Source of the DNA: JBFYKJ01 sp041306005
GTDB lineage: Archaea > Altiarchaeota > Altiarchaeia > JAFGQM01
Reading direction: 5' to 3'
DNA length: 30,640 bases
Assembly: GCA_041306005.1 (NCBI GenBank)
Contig: JBFYKJ010000051.1
Coordinates: forward strand, 1-30,640
Both the position numbers and the translations under genes were made by a program. Shown here piece by piece: positions 6,743-13,358 of this stretch (the first letter of the stretch is position 1; every line of letters starts with the position of its first letter). Below the pieces are notes generated by a model. It had not been told where the DNA came from. It did not search any database and was given only the letters and a program-made list of their open reading frames with translations.

Positions 6743-8353
6743 TTAAGCCAACTTCGCCTCGACCTCGGTGAATATCGGGCCCTTCAGCATTAGCTCCTTG
6801 TTCTTGGACTGGACGTATAAGAGCGCGTGCTCGGCAATCTTTATGTTTATGTCCGGGGCGCTCTTGGCCATCTTGAACTGGTGGCTGTAGGGTTTGCCGG
6901 CGGACAGCGCGCCGCCCGCAACGGCACCTTCTATGCCCGCAGCGAAATAATCGGATATCGCCTGCAAGTATGTGATGCCGGCCTTCGTGCCATTCTCCAT
7001 TATCTCTGCGACCTTTCCGCCAGCCTTCTCCTTAAACCCTTCCTTGGGTATCCCGTAGACGCCGCCGCTGTGGACGTACACCTCGTTCATCGCCGCCGGG
7101 CCGAGGAGCTTTGTGCCCGACTCTTTCTCAAACAGCCTGACCGCGACCTTCTTCCCGAGGAACGCGCCCTTGAATACCTCAAAGCTGCATGGCGAGTCGT
7201 CGTTCCCATGCTGCGCGGCAGTTTTTTGTATCGCGAGCGACAGCTTCTTCCCGTCTTCAGTCTGCGGCCTCTTGTCGACTTCTATCGCCTTTGCTATATC
7301 CGCATCCGAGAGCTCCACCGCCCGATAGAACTGCGGGAACATGACCTCGCGCACATCCGCGAAGCCCTCTTTTATCATCAATATCCGTTCAATCCCAAAC
7401 CCGGCGTTGAAGACGGGGTATTTGATGTCGTAATTTGCCAATGCTATCGGCGAATACATCCCCACATCGGCGATTTCCACTCTCCGCCCCTCGCTCTTCG
7501 CGAACACCTCGTACTCCGAGTCGTTGGCGTAATAGGTCGATGTCGCCTTCTTTTTCTCGAACTCGAAGTCCTTGAAACCCAGGGGTTTAAGGATCTCGGA
7601 TGCCAGGGCTTTCCCGGCTTCCATCTCCATGTTCTCGTCGAGGACTACGCAGCTTGCGCCGTAGTGGGCGCGCAGGTGCGTGGCGTCCACCTTCTGTTCC
7701 CGCCTGAACCTAAGGCCTATGGAGAACAGCTTTATCGGGCGTTCGCCCCTGTCCTGCAGCGCCTCAAGCGTCGGGAACCACGCCGCCGTCATGTGGCTGC
7801 GCAATGTGGTCGTCGTCGGTTCCGCATTCAGCTCCTTAAGCTCGTCGAACAGCGAGAGGATTCTTGTAGATTGTTCAGCAGTTATCTTGAGCTTCTGCTC
7901 GATGGTCTCCACCAGGTCGTCGCCCTCGATGCGGGCAAGCTTGTAGTCCCTGAGGACTTCCTTAAGCGCATCCGCCTTTGCGGCGTCAAACCCGCTTATG
8001 ACGGATTTTATCTGTTTTATCTTGGCGTCGCCGAGGCCGATGTCCGGCCGCGGGATGCCCGCCAGATAATAGCACCTGTCGAGTATCGCCGGGGCCTCCG
8101 GGCCGTATTGCTTGTAGACGTCTTGTTCCTCGACGAACAGCGGGTTCTCGACCTCCTTAAACCCGAGCCTAAGGAAGCTCGAGCGGATCTTTTGTATGGT
8201 GTTAGGGATGGGGTGCGGCTCGGGCTTGCCGGGCTTAAGGAGATTCTCCTTAAACTCTGCGCTCGGCTTTTGGAAGCTGTCCTTGGTCTTCCTCCAGGCG
8301 TCGAAGAAGTCCTTCTTCGCCGACTCCTTGATTTTTTTCGTGTCGTATATCAT
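6743..8353 (-). CDS. sepS: O-phosphoseryl-tRNA(Cys) synthetase (SepRS)
   Basis: This 536-residue class II synthetase loads O-phosphoserine onto tRNA-Cys; SepCysS then converts it to Cys-tRNA. Its length matches the family, whose M. jannaschii member is about 540 aa. TTLRSHMTAAWF (about 182-193) is the substrate-pocket signature shared by SepRS and PylRS and absent from PheRS. Motif 2 is FRREQKVDATHL (about 216-227), ASCVVLDENMEMEAGKALA follows, and motif 3 is GFGIERILMI (about 318-327). The frame is open to a TTG at 8365, but the ATG at 8353 aligns with the family start (MIYDTKKIKESAKKDFFDAW). No SepCysS gene is in the window. The pathway is known mainly from methanogens and Archaeoglobus. 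Confidence 0.88.
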   Translation of the reverse strand: MIYDTKKIKESAKKDFFDAWRKTKDSFQKPSAEFKENLLKPGKPEPHPIPNTIQKIRSSFLRLGFKEVENPLFVEEQDVYKQYGPEAPAILDRCYYLAGIPRPDIGLGDAKIKQIKSVISGFDAAKADALKEVLRDYKLARIEGDDLVETIEQKLKITAEQSTRILSLFDELKELNAEPTTTTLRSHMTAAWFPTLEALQDRGERPIKLFSIGLRFRREQKVDATHLRAHYGASCVVLDENMEMEAGKALASEILKPLGFKDFEFEKKKATSTYYANDSEYEVFAKSEGRRVEIADVGMYSPIALANYDIKYPVFNAGFGIERILMIKEGFADVREVMFPQFYRAVELSDADIAKAIEVDKRPQTEDGKKLSLAIQKTAAQHGNDDSPCSFEVFKGAFLGKKVAVRLFEKESGTKLLGPAAMNEVYVHSGGVYGIPKEGFKEKAGGKVAEIMENGTKAGITYLQAISDYFAAGIEGAVAGGALSAGKPYSHQFKMAKSAPDINIKIAEHALLYVQSKNKELMLKGPIFTEVEAKLA

Positions 8354-8497
8354 CGTGATCCGCAACCGGGTTCATGAGCCCTTGCTGCAAGTTTTCACCC
8401 GCGCGGGCCGCAGCGCCAAACCCCTGGCGCCCGCGGCGGTGCACCCCGGCGGTGGTGACGCCCCATGCGGGAGGGGGGTCACTTCCGGTATTCAAAG
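8354..8497 (-). promoter_or_regulatory. GC-rich leader of SepRS with two hairpins
   Basis: The 144-nt spacer upstream of SepRS contains two inverted repeats. Hairpin 1: GTGAC-g-CCCC (8455-8464) pairs with GGGG-GTCAC (8474-8482). Hairpin 2: GCGCCA (8413-8418) pairs with TGGCGC (8425-8430), extended by GCCGC/GCGGC (8407-8411 and 8433-8437). No T-tract follows, so these do not look like terminators. They may form a structured mRNA leader. Confidence 0.4.
8469..8493 (+). repeat. 25-bp dispersed repeat, copy A
   Basis: This stretch ends in TTCCGGTATTC and matches 23 of 25 bases, in inverted orientation, with 12352-12376 inside the TraB gene. Here it is spacer DNA just past the stop of the 339-aa gene, overlapping one arm of the SepRS leader hairpin. 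Confidence 0.6.
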
Positions 8498-9517
8498 TCA
8501 GTATCCCTGCGGCCCGGGCGGTATCTCATATATCGGCGGGGGGGGAAGCGGCACAAGCGGCTTCTTCCGCCGCGCGTTTGTGAGCCAGAAGAGCGCAAGA
8601 GCGCCCACGCCGCCTATAAGCATCAGATTAGTATCCTTGTTCGCAAGGCCCGCAAGGAACATCAGCGCCAACAACAACACGACGATCAGTTCTATGCTCA
8701 TCTTCTTTGGCGCTTTCGGCTTGCCGCTTATCACGACGCGCATAGCATCGCCTTTCTTGCTTAAGAGGTCCCTCCATTTCTTCGGCTCGCGCAAGAGCTC
8801 GACGTCCTCCCGGATCACATCAAACCATGTTTTTACCCTGAGGGGCAAATCGTCGTAGTTTAAGGGATACCCCCCGCACCCGTCTATCTGCACATTATGG
8901 TTTCGCTTCTTTATCGTTATCCAGAATTTGTAAACCGGCGCCCATATGAGTTCAAACCCCGCGACTGAGACGTTCTCCTTGTCCGCGCGCAGGACGCCCG
9001 ATATCTTCTGCTGGACGAAGTGTTCGAGCTTCGTGCCGGTTATTTGGGGCTCAAGCAGCTTTGCTTCGCCCCCAACTTCAGCCAGCTCGTCACTCAAATC
9101 CACAAGGTCGATGGGCTCGTGGTCCATGAGGTCCTGAAGGTGGTCTGCTACTGCGCCGTTTACGGCGTCCATCGCTATCCTGCCGCCAAGCTCCTCCGAA
9201 TCGACTATGTTCTTGCGCTCGTCGCGCATCATGAGCTCGGCGGTGTATGTGAAGAACCAATAGGGTTTGAATATCAGCTCAAGGCCCATCACCTTCGCGC
9301 TTCGCTGGTTCTTCTCCTTGAGTATGTCTTTGAGTATCTTGCCGGCGTCCTCCCGGCTGACTAGCGTTGGGAACGTTCGGCGCCTCTTCTCCTCGTGCAA
9401 GGCCACAGCCCTGCGGGCTTCCTCCTCCGGCAGGTTGACCGTCTCTTCCGGGTTCTCGACATTGAAGATACTGTCCTCAAGGTCGCGCAACACACCGTCT
9501 ATGTCCTTACCGGGCAT
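8498..9517 (-). CDS. Membrane-anchored protein with an internal duplication, 339 aa
   Basis: I do not recognise the family. The N-terminal ~270 residues are soluble and contain two related units: GLELIFKPYWFFTYTAEL (about 77-94) and GFELIWAPVYKFWITIKK (about 190-207). Each is preceded by a charged helical region (KILKDILKEKNQRSAKVM and FVQQKISGVLRADKENVSVA). Two membrane helices follow near the C-terminus (IELIVVLLLALMFLAGLA and NLMLIGGVGALALFWLT), then a cytosolic-looking Pro-rich tail (PLVPLPPPPIYEIPPGPQGY). The topology suggests a protein held at the membrane by its C-terminus. It lies upstream of SepRS on the same strand, 144 bp away, and may be co-transcribed with it. The ATG at 9517 is the only sensible start. 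Confidence 0.65.
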   Translation of the reverse strand: MPGKDIDGVLRDLEDSIFNVENPEETVNLPEEEARRAVALHEEKRRRTFPTLVSREDAGKILKDILKEKNQRSAKVMGLELIFKPYWFFTYTAELMMRDERKNIVDSEELGGRIAMDAVNGAVADHLQDLMDHEPIDLVDLSDELAEVGGEAKLLEPQITGTKLEHFVQQKISGVLRADKENVSVAGFELIWAPVYKFWITIKKRNHNVQIDGCGGYPLNYDDLPLRVKTWFDVIREDVELLREPKKWRDLLSKKGDAMRVVISGKPKAPKKMSIELIVVLLLALMFLAGLANKDTNLMLIGGVGALALFWLTNARRKKPLVPLPPPPIYEIPPGPQGY

Positions 9518-9700
9518 GAGTTAATTTAGGGGGGAAGGATTAAAAGCTGGGTGGGGGGTGGGTTTAAGGAAATCGGTTCAGGGTTATGGAAGGGTTTCTA
9601 AAAAAGGTTTAGAGGGTCTGGGGAATGGTTTCAATAAGGGTTGACGCTAAAGCTGTTATATAAGAAAACATAGGGCCCGACAGAGCGGGCCAAAACACCA
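9518..9700 (-). promoter_or_regulatory. Spacer between sepF and the 339-aa gene: hairpin and TATA-like box
   Basis: Just past the sepF stop, GGCCCG (9674-9679) pairs with CGGGCC (9686-9691). On the minus strand this is followed by a T-rich stretch (TATGTTTTCTTATATA), fitting termination of sepF. The same TTTTCTTATATA (9657-9668) occurs upstream of tRNA-Met at 23351-23362, so it may also be the promoter of the downstream minus-strand gene. No gene is seen in this spacer. Confidence 0.4.
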
Positions 9701-10078
9701 TCAGTCGAACTTCCTCTTCAGTATCCTAAAGGTGCTCGGCACGATGAGGATCTTTGATTCCGAGATGCGGCCCATGTCGCCGTCGATCTCGGTTTCCAGG
9801 TTCTTCAAGTCGCCGATAAGCTTCTTTAAGGAGAGGCGGTTGGTGTTTGACATCGTCTCCGTGTCCAGGATGACGAGGTTACCCTTCCTTAACTCTTTCT
9901 CCACCTCATTGTATATGTCTGGAGAGACCGCGCTTATACTCTTTATGTAGGTGTACTTGCCCTCATCCAACAGTTCGCCCTCGTGGACGCCGATGCTGTT
10001 CAAGTAGCCGTCCAGGTCTACAGTCTCTTGTGTGTTGGCAGTGCCCCCTTCAAACCCAAGCCAGCTTTTGAAACCCAT
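9701..10078 (-). CDS. sepF: SepF, archaeal cell-division protein
   Basis: This 125-residue protein matches archaeal SepF, the membrane anchor that binds FtsZ at the division site. The short N-terminus MGFKSWLGFEGG fits an amphipathic membrane-targeting helix. The SepF core covers about residues 40-120: YTYIKSISAVSPDIYNEVEK, the strand KGNLVILDTETM, a helix KKLIGDLKNLETEI, then GDMGRISESKILIVPSTFRI, which is the conserved 'GDI.RIGE..I.V.P' end of the domain. The length is typical. It is transcribed away from cdc6 and shares an AT-rich intergenic region with it. FtsZ is not in the window. Confidence 0.85.
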   Translation of the reverse strand: MGFKSWLGFEGGTANTQETVDLDGYLNSIGVHEGELLDEGKYTYIKSISAVSPDIYNEVEKELRKGNLVILDTETMSNTNRLSLKKLIGDLKNLETEIDGDMGRISESKILIVPSTFRILKRKFD

Positions 10079-10237
10079 TTTAGTACCCGTTGTTTATCAG
10101 AAGTGTAGTCAGGTGTTCAGAATAAGACTTTTTACCAAGAACCACCCAAACTATAAGCTTCCGTCTGGAAGCTCCTATCATTTAAGGATAAAAGAATAAA
10201 AACGTTTTATAAGCGAACCCGACAAACAAATCCGACA
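10079..10237. promoter_or_regulatory. sepF/cdc6 divergent spacer with an ORB-like inverted repeat
   Basis: This AT-rich spacer has a TATA box (TTTTATAA, 10205-10212) that would start transcription about 5 nt before the cdc6 ATG, so cdc6 is probably nearly leaderless. AGCTTCC-GTCT-GGAAGCT (10156-10173) is a perfect 7-4-7 inverted repeat. Its TTCC...GGAA core resembles the centre of archaeal origin recognition boxes (TTCCAGTGGAA), though the spacer differs. It may be an initiator or autoregulatory site. Confidence 0.5.
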
Positions 10238-11488
10238 ATGGCAAAAAAAGGCCTCTTCGGGGATTATGTCACAAACTACAACCTTTTCAGCAACAAGGAG
10301 GCCCTTTCACCGCATTTCACACCCCCCAAGCTCCCATACCGTGAGAATGAGATAAAGGCCGTTGTGGACCTCATGGCGCCGGCTTTGAACAGCGAAAAGC
10401 CGTCGAACATCTTCATTTACGGCAAGACGGGCGTTGGCAAGACCATGGTCGCCCGTTTCGTCTCGGCCGAACTGCAAGAGACGTGCAAGGAGCAAAACAT
10501 ACCTTTATACGTCAGCTACATCAACAACAAGTCATATGACAGCAAATACCGGGTCCTTGTAAAGCTCCTTAAGGACGTATGGGAGCTGAATAAGGAATAC
10601 TTCGAGGGCAGGGGCTTGAAGGTCCATGATTCGGGCGCCCCGCCGACCCTGATATACGAAACGATAATGGAGTTCGTCAACGCCACTGGGGCGGGCGTCG
10701 TTGTCATACTTGATGAGGTCGACGCTGTCAAGGACCTTGACAGCCTGCTATATTCCCTTACCCGGGCGAACGACGATTTGAAGAAAGGCTTTATCACGGT
10801 GCTTGGCATCTCCAACAACCTCTTCTTCAAGAAGAACCTCGACCCGCGGAGCAAATCAACGCTTTGTGAGGAGGAGATGGTCTTTCACCCCTATAACGCG
10901 AAGCAGCTGGCCGCAATCCTCGCCGAGCGCGTCAAGATGGGGTTTAAGGAGGGGAAGGTCGATACCTCCGCGGTGCACCTCATAGCCGCGATAGCGGCAA
11001 AGGAGGGGGGCGACGCCCGCTACGCCCTGCGGCTCCTTAAGAAAGCGGGTGAGATAGCGGAGGCATCAAATGCCCGCCTGGTCAAGGAAAAGGAAGTGGA
11101 GGAGGCCCAAAAATCCGTCGAGGAGGATATCGTGTTTGAAAGTTTAAGCACCCTCCCGGAGCACCAGCAAATAGTCCTTCTTGCGTTGACCGATCTAGTC
11201 GAGAATGCACAGCGCGGGGCTGGCGGCCAGCGGAACCTCGACGGGGAGATGAAGAAGCAGTTCACATCAGGAGAAGTATACGATGAGTACAAGCGCGTTT
11301 GCAGGCAGGCAAAACAAGCCGTGCGCAGCATGAGGTGGGTGAGGGAGTATCTAAACGACTTGGAGATGCAAGGTTTCGTCTCGATGCAGTTTACCGGCAA
11401 GGGCCAGCGGGGGCAGACTCGTCTCGTCGAGCTCGGCGAGGACCCCGGGAAGATCAAACAATTCGTGATGAAGTCGCTGAAGTTGTAA
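10238..11488 (+). CDS. cdc6: Orc1/Cdc6 replication initiator
   Basis: This 416-residue AAA+ protein recognises origins and loads the MCM helicase. The N-terminal AAA+ domain has Walker A GKTGVGKT (62-69), Walker B VVVILDEVDAV (about 153-163) and sensor 1 in TVLGISNNLFF. The lid carries sensor 2 in EGGDARYALRLLKKAGEIA. The C-terminal winged helix (about 310-416) binds origin DNA: LPEHQQIVLLALTDLVENAQ and the recognition region REYLNDLEMQGFVSMQFTGK. All catalytic residues are present and the length is typical. Inverted and tandem repeats lie on either side of the gene, as expected if the origin is close by. It converges on the TraB gene. Confidence 0.92.
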   Translation: MAKKGLFGDYVTNYNLFSNKEALSPHFTPPKLPYRENEIKAVVDLMAPALNSEKPSNIFIYGKTGVGKTMVARFVSAELQETCKEQNIPLYVSYINNKSYDSKYRVLVKLLKDVWELNKEYFEGRGLKVHDSGAPPTLIYETIMEFVNATGAGVVVILDEVDAVKDLDSLLYSLTRANDDLKKGFITVLGISNNLFFKKNLDPRSKSTLCEEEMVFHPYNAKQLAAILAERVKMGFKEGKVDTSAVHLIAAIAAKEGGDARYALRLLKKAGEIAEASNARLVKEKEVEEAQKSVEEDIVFESLSTLPEHQQIVLLALTDLVENAQRGAGGQRNLDGEMKKQFTSGEVYDEYKRVCRQAKQAVRSMRWVREYLNDLEMQGFVSMQFTGKGQRGQTRLVELGEDPGKIKQFVMKSLKL

Positions 11489-11493
11489 GGCGC

Positions 11494-11541
11494 GCTAAAA
11501 CTATTTGCCTAAACCATTTGCTAAAACTATTTGCCTAAACC
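11494..11541. repeat. Tandem 22-bp repeat directly after cdc6
   Basis: Two identical 22-nt units beginning GCTAAAACTA lie at 11494-11515 and 11520-11541, a 26-nt period. They start 6 nt after the cdc6 stop. Shorter related pieces (ACTAAACC, CAAAACTA) follow up to about 11567. The region is G-poor on the plus strand. Confidence 0.7.
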
Positions 11542-11567
11542 GCCTCAATGAAACTAAACCACCAAAA

Positions 11568-12683
11568 CTACATCACACTCACTGAAAAACCCCTTCCTTC
11601 CAACAACTTTCTCATCCCCCCCACATGCCCCATCCCAACAACAACAACTAACTTATCGACTTTTTGTAAAATCCCGGCGATATTGTTGCACATATAAATG
11701 TTCCTCTCCTCCACAAGTGCTTTGTGCACCGCCGGGAACTGGCCCTTAAGGACTTCCATCAATTCAGCGACCCCCTCGCCTTTTTCAAGCGCCCCCATGC
11801 TGATGTGTGCGCCCTTTTTGCCGCTTGTCGTTATGGCTTTCTTAGCGGTCTCCTTCTTTTCAACACCCCCCCCTTCGTTTATTTCAACTCTATTCGCCTC
11901 AACTCCAACCCTACCTACGTCAACCCCACCTCTACCCGCATCAACTCCAACTTTACCCGCCCCTACCCCAAACACGCTGAAATCTCCCCGCGCCTTCCCG
12001 AATAATGGTTTAAGGAGCAGGAACCCCATGGCTGCCACGATATACGAGAAGAGCTTCATCTTCTCCTTAAAACCCATCGAGTTCCACATGCGCGCTATGG
12101 TTTGCTGTACCGGGCGGTCTATCAAGGCTATCTTCAGCCCGTAACCGCGCGCGGCTTCAACTGCAGCCACCATCTCCTGCCCCGGCATGACCCCAAATTC
12201 CTCGCCTATCCTCTGTTGCATCCATTTTAGCATCCCGGGCAGCGTTAGCATCTCAACGGGGCTCGTGTAGGCTGCCGTGTACCCCTTCTTTTTCGCCCCT
12301 CCAACAACATCGCCCGCCCCTGCGGGCCCCGGCCCGTGCAAAGCCCCCCCCGAATACCGGAACTGCCCCCCCTCCCCCAAGGGGTCTTCAGTTTTCGGTC
12401 TTGGGTTTTGGGCCCCAGGCTCGCGATTTTCGGGCCCCGCCCCGCTCTTTTGCTCAGCGCCGCGAGCGCGTTCCTTCGCCATCTCCTGCATAGCTTGAAA
12501 CCTTTGCAGGTCGAGCTCTAGGCAGACAAAATCGGGCAGGGCGGCGCTTATAATCTCCCTGACCTTGCGCGCGCTGTTGTCGGAAACGTGCACCGTGCCG
12601 ACCAAATACACGATCTTCTTGGGCTTGCCGCAATCCCATAGCGGCGCCCCATGCACTTTTTGTTCTATGGCAGTCGAGTCCAT
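11568..12683 (-). CDS. TraB/PrgY-family protein with in-frame insertions
   Basis: The TraB-domain core is clear: KKIVYLVGTVHVSDNSARKV (23-42) with the family's GT.H motif, FVCLELDLQRFQAM, then, after an interruption, YTSPVEMLTLPGMLKWMQQR, LKIALIDRPVQQTIARMW, and at the C-terminus LVVVVGMGHVGGM with the second conserved G.GH motif. The fold is thought to be a metal-dependent hydrolase related to Tiki/EreA; its archaeal substrate is unknown. One membrane helix (LFSYIVAAMGFLLLKPLFG, about 211-229) replaces the C-terminal helices common in the family. There are two low-complexity insertions: residues ~72-130 (Gly/Pro/Glu-rich) and ~239-275 (7-residue repeats). It starts at the ATG at 12683. Confidence 0.75.
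   Translation of the reverse strand: MDSTAIEQKVHGAPLWDCGKPKKIVYLVGTVHVSDNSARKVREIISAALPDFVCLELDLQRFQAMQEMAKERARGAEQKSGAGPENREPGAQNPRPKTEDPLGEGGQFRYSGGALHGPGPAGAGDVVGGAKKKGYTAAYTSPVEMLTLPGMLKWMQQRIGEEFGVMPGQEMVAAVEAARGYGLKIALIDRPVQQTIARMWNSMGFKEKMKLFSYIVAAMGFLLLKPLFGKARGDFSVFGVGAGKVGVDAGRGGVDVGRVGVEANRVEINEGGGVEKKETAKKAITTSGKKGAHISMGALEKGEGVAELMEVLKGQFPAVHKALVEERNIYMCNNIAGILQKVDKLVVVVGMGHVGGMRKLLEGRGFSVSVM
12294..12470 (-). other. Low-complexity in-frame insertion in the TraB gene
   Basis: Residues ~72-130 of the TraB protein interrupt the domain with GAEQKSGAGPENREPGAQN followed by more Gly/Pro-rich sequence. At the DNA level this stretch contains a 25-bp match (23/25) to spacer DNA at 8469-8493. 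It also contains TTTTCGGTCTTGGGTTTTGG (12392-12411), nearly identical to 6592-6611 in the cdc48/SepRS spacer. It therefore looks like spacer-type DNA inside a coding gene. Confidence 0.55.
12352..12376 (-). repeat. 25-bp dispersed repeat, copy B, inside TraB
   Basis: On the minus strand this reads through GGCAGTTCCGGTATTC and matches 8469-8493 at 23 of 25 positions. It encodes part of EGGQFRYS in the TraB insertion. Confidence 0.6.
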
Positions 12684-12852
12684 AAACCCTTAAAATCCCG
12701 GTTCTACTTAAGTTAGACGCTAAAAAACCCCTTCCACACCACAAACCGCAAACCCCGAAAACCGCAAGATTGTCTGGGGCGGGGAACAACTGCCAATTGC
12801 CGCCCAACAGATGCGTTAAATCGCAATAAACCCCCCCACCCACCCTAAACGT

Positions 12853-12900
12853 TTTTATACCTTTTGACATAAACATAACCGCTTAAACAATTTTGGGTGG
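12853..12900 (+). promoter_or_regulatory. Promoter and ribosome binding site of the PRC-barrel gene
   Basis: The TATA box TTTTATA (12853-12859) predicts transcription from about 12880. GGGTGG (12895-12900) lies 4 nt before the ATG at 12905 and fits a Shine-Dalgarno sequence. This decides the ATG over the in-frame TTG at 12893. Confidence 0.6.
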
Positions 12901-12904
12901 CAAA

Positions 12905-13186
12905 ATGAGCATTAAGATATCCGAGCTGTACGGCACTGAAATATACACTAGCAAGGCCAAGCACCTGGGCAGGATCGAAGACATAATCCTCAACCTCCAA
13001 AAGGGCGAGATAATGAGGCTGACCCTCCAGCCGCTCAAGAGCGGCGTCCTCTCGAAGAGCAAGGTCGAGGAGATCCTTAAGGAGAACAGCATTGCCTACT
13101 CCGACGTCGAGCAGGTGGGCGACATAGTTCTCGTGAAGCCGACCGTGCGGGTCACCACGGGCGCCGAGAAGCCCCACAAGCACTAA
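12905..13186 (+). CDS. PRC-barrel domain protein, 93 aa
   Basis: This small soluble protein is a single PRC-barrel: MSIKISELYGTEIYTSKAKH, LGRIEDIILNLQKGEIMRLT and a closing strand GDIVLVKPTV match the pattern '...L.G..V.t..G..lG.v.Dv.ld...g.i..l.l'. Similar short PRC-barrel proteins are widespread in archaea. In haloarchaea the PRC-barrel proteins CdpB1/CdpB2 act in cell division with SepF. sepF lies 3 kb away here, so a division role is possible but is inference from family and locality only. It is monocistronic, with its own TATA box and ribosome binding site; the tail is His/Lys-rich (EKPHKH). Confidence 0.75.
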   Translation: MSIKISELYGTEIYTSKAKHLGRIEDIILNLQKGEIMRLTLQPLKSGVLSKSKVEEILKENSIAYSDVEQVGDIVLVKPTVRVTTGAEKPHKH

Positions 13187-13358
13187 ACCGCTTTTGGGCC
13201 CTCGCCGACGCATCTTGATACCCTAGCCCTGTTTTTCGGCCCGGCATAACGCCGGTTTCCAATTTTAAACCCTCTACTGCTAAGTCTACATCCGCCCCGG
13301 GCGCAGCATACTCCGCGGCCTGGTCGGCGGTTTGGCCCCCTACGGGCCACAAAACCAA
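13187..13358 (+). promoter_or_regulatory. Spacer before SRP54
   Basis: AATTTTAAACC (13261-13271) is the best TATA-like box and would start transcription near 13290. GGCCC (13334-13338) and GGGCC (13343-13347) form a short hairpin about 12 nt before the ATG. The upstream TTG at 13332 lies inside this hairpin, which argues against its use. Confidence 0.35.

Noticed and set aside
6743..8353. PheRS alpha subunit as identity of the class II synthetase
   Set aside because: PheRS lacks TTLRSHMTAAWF and the FRREQ-type motif 2 seen here, and no pheT gene is adjacent.
6827..8377. 516-codon open frame antisense to SepRS
   Set aside because: The opposite strand encodes a full SepRS with all motifs; the antisense frame is Arg/Leu-rich without recognisable features, as expected in GC-rich DNA.
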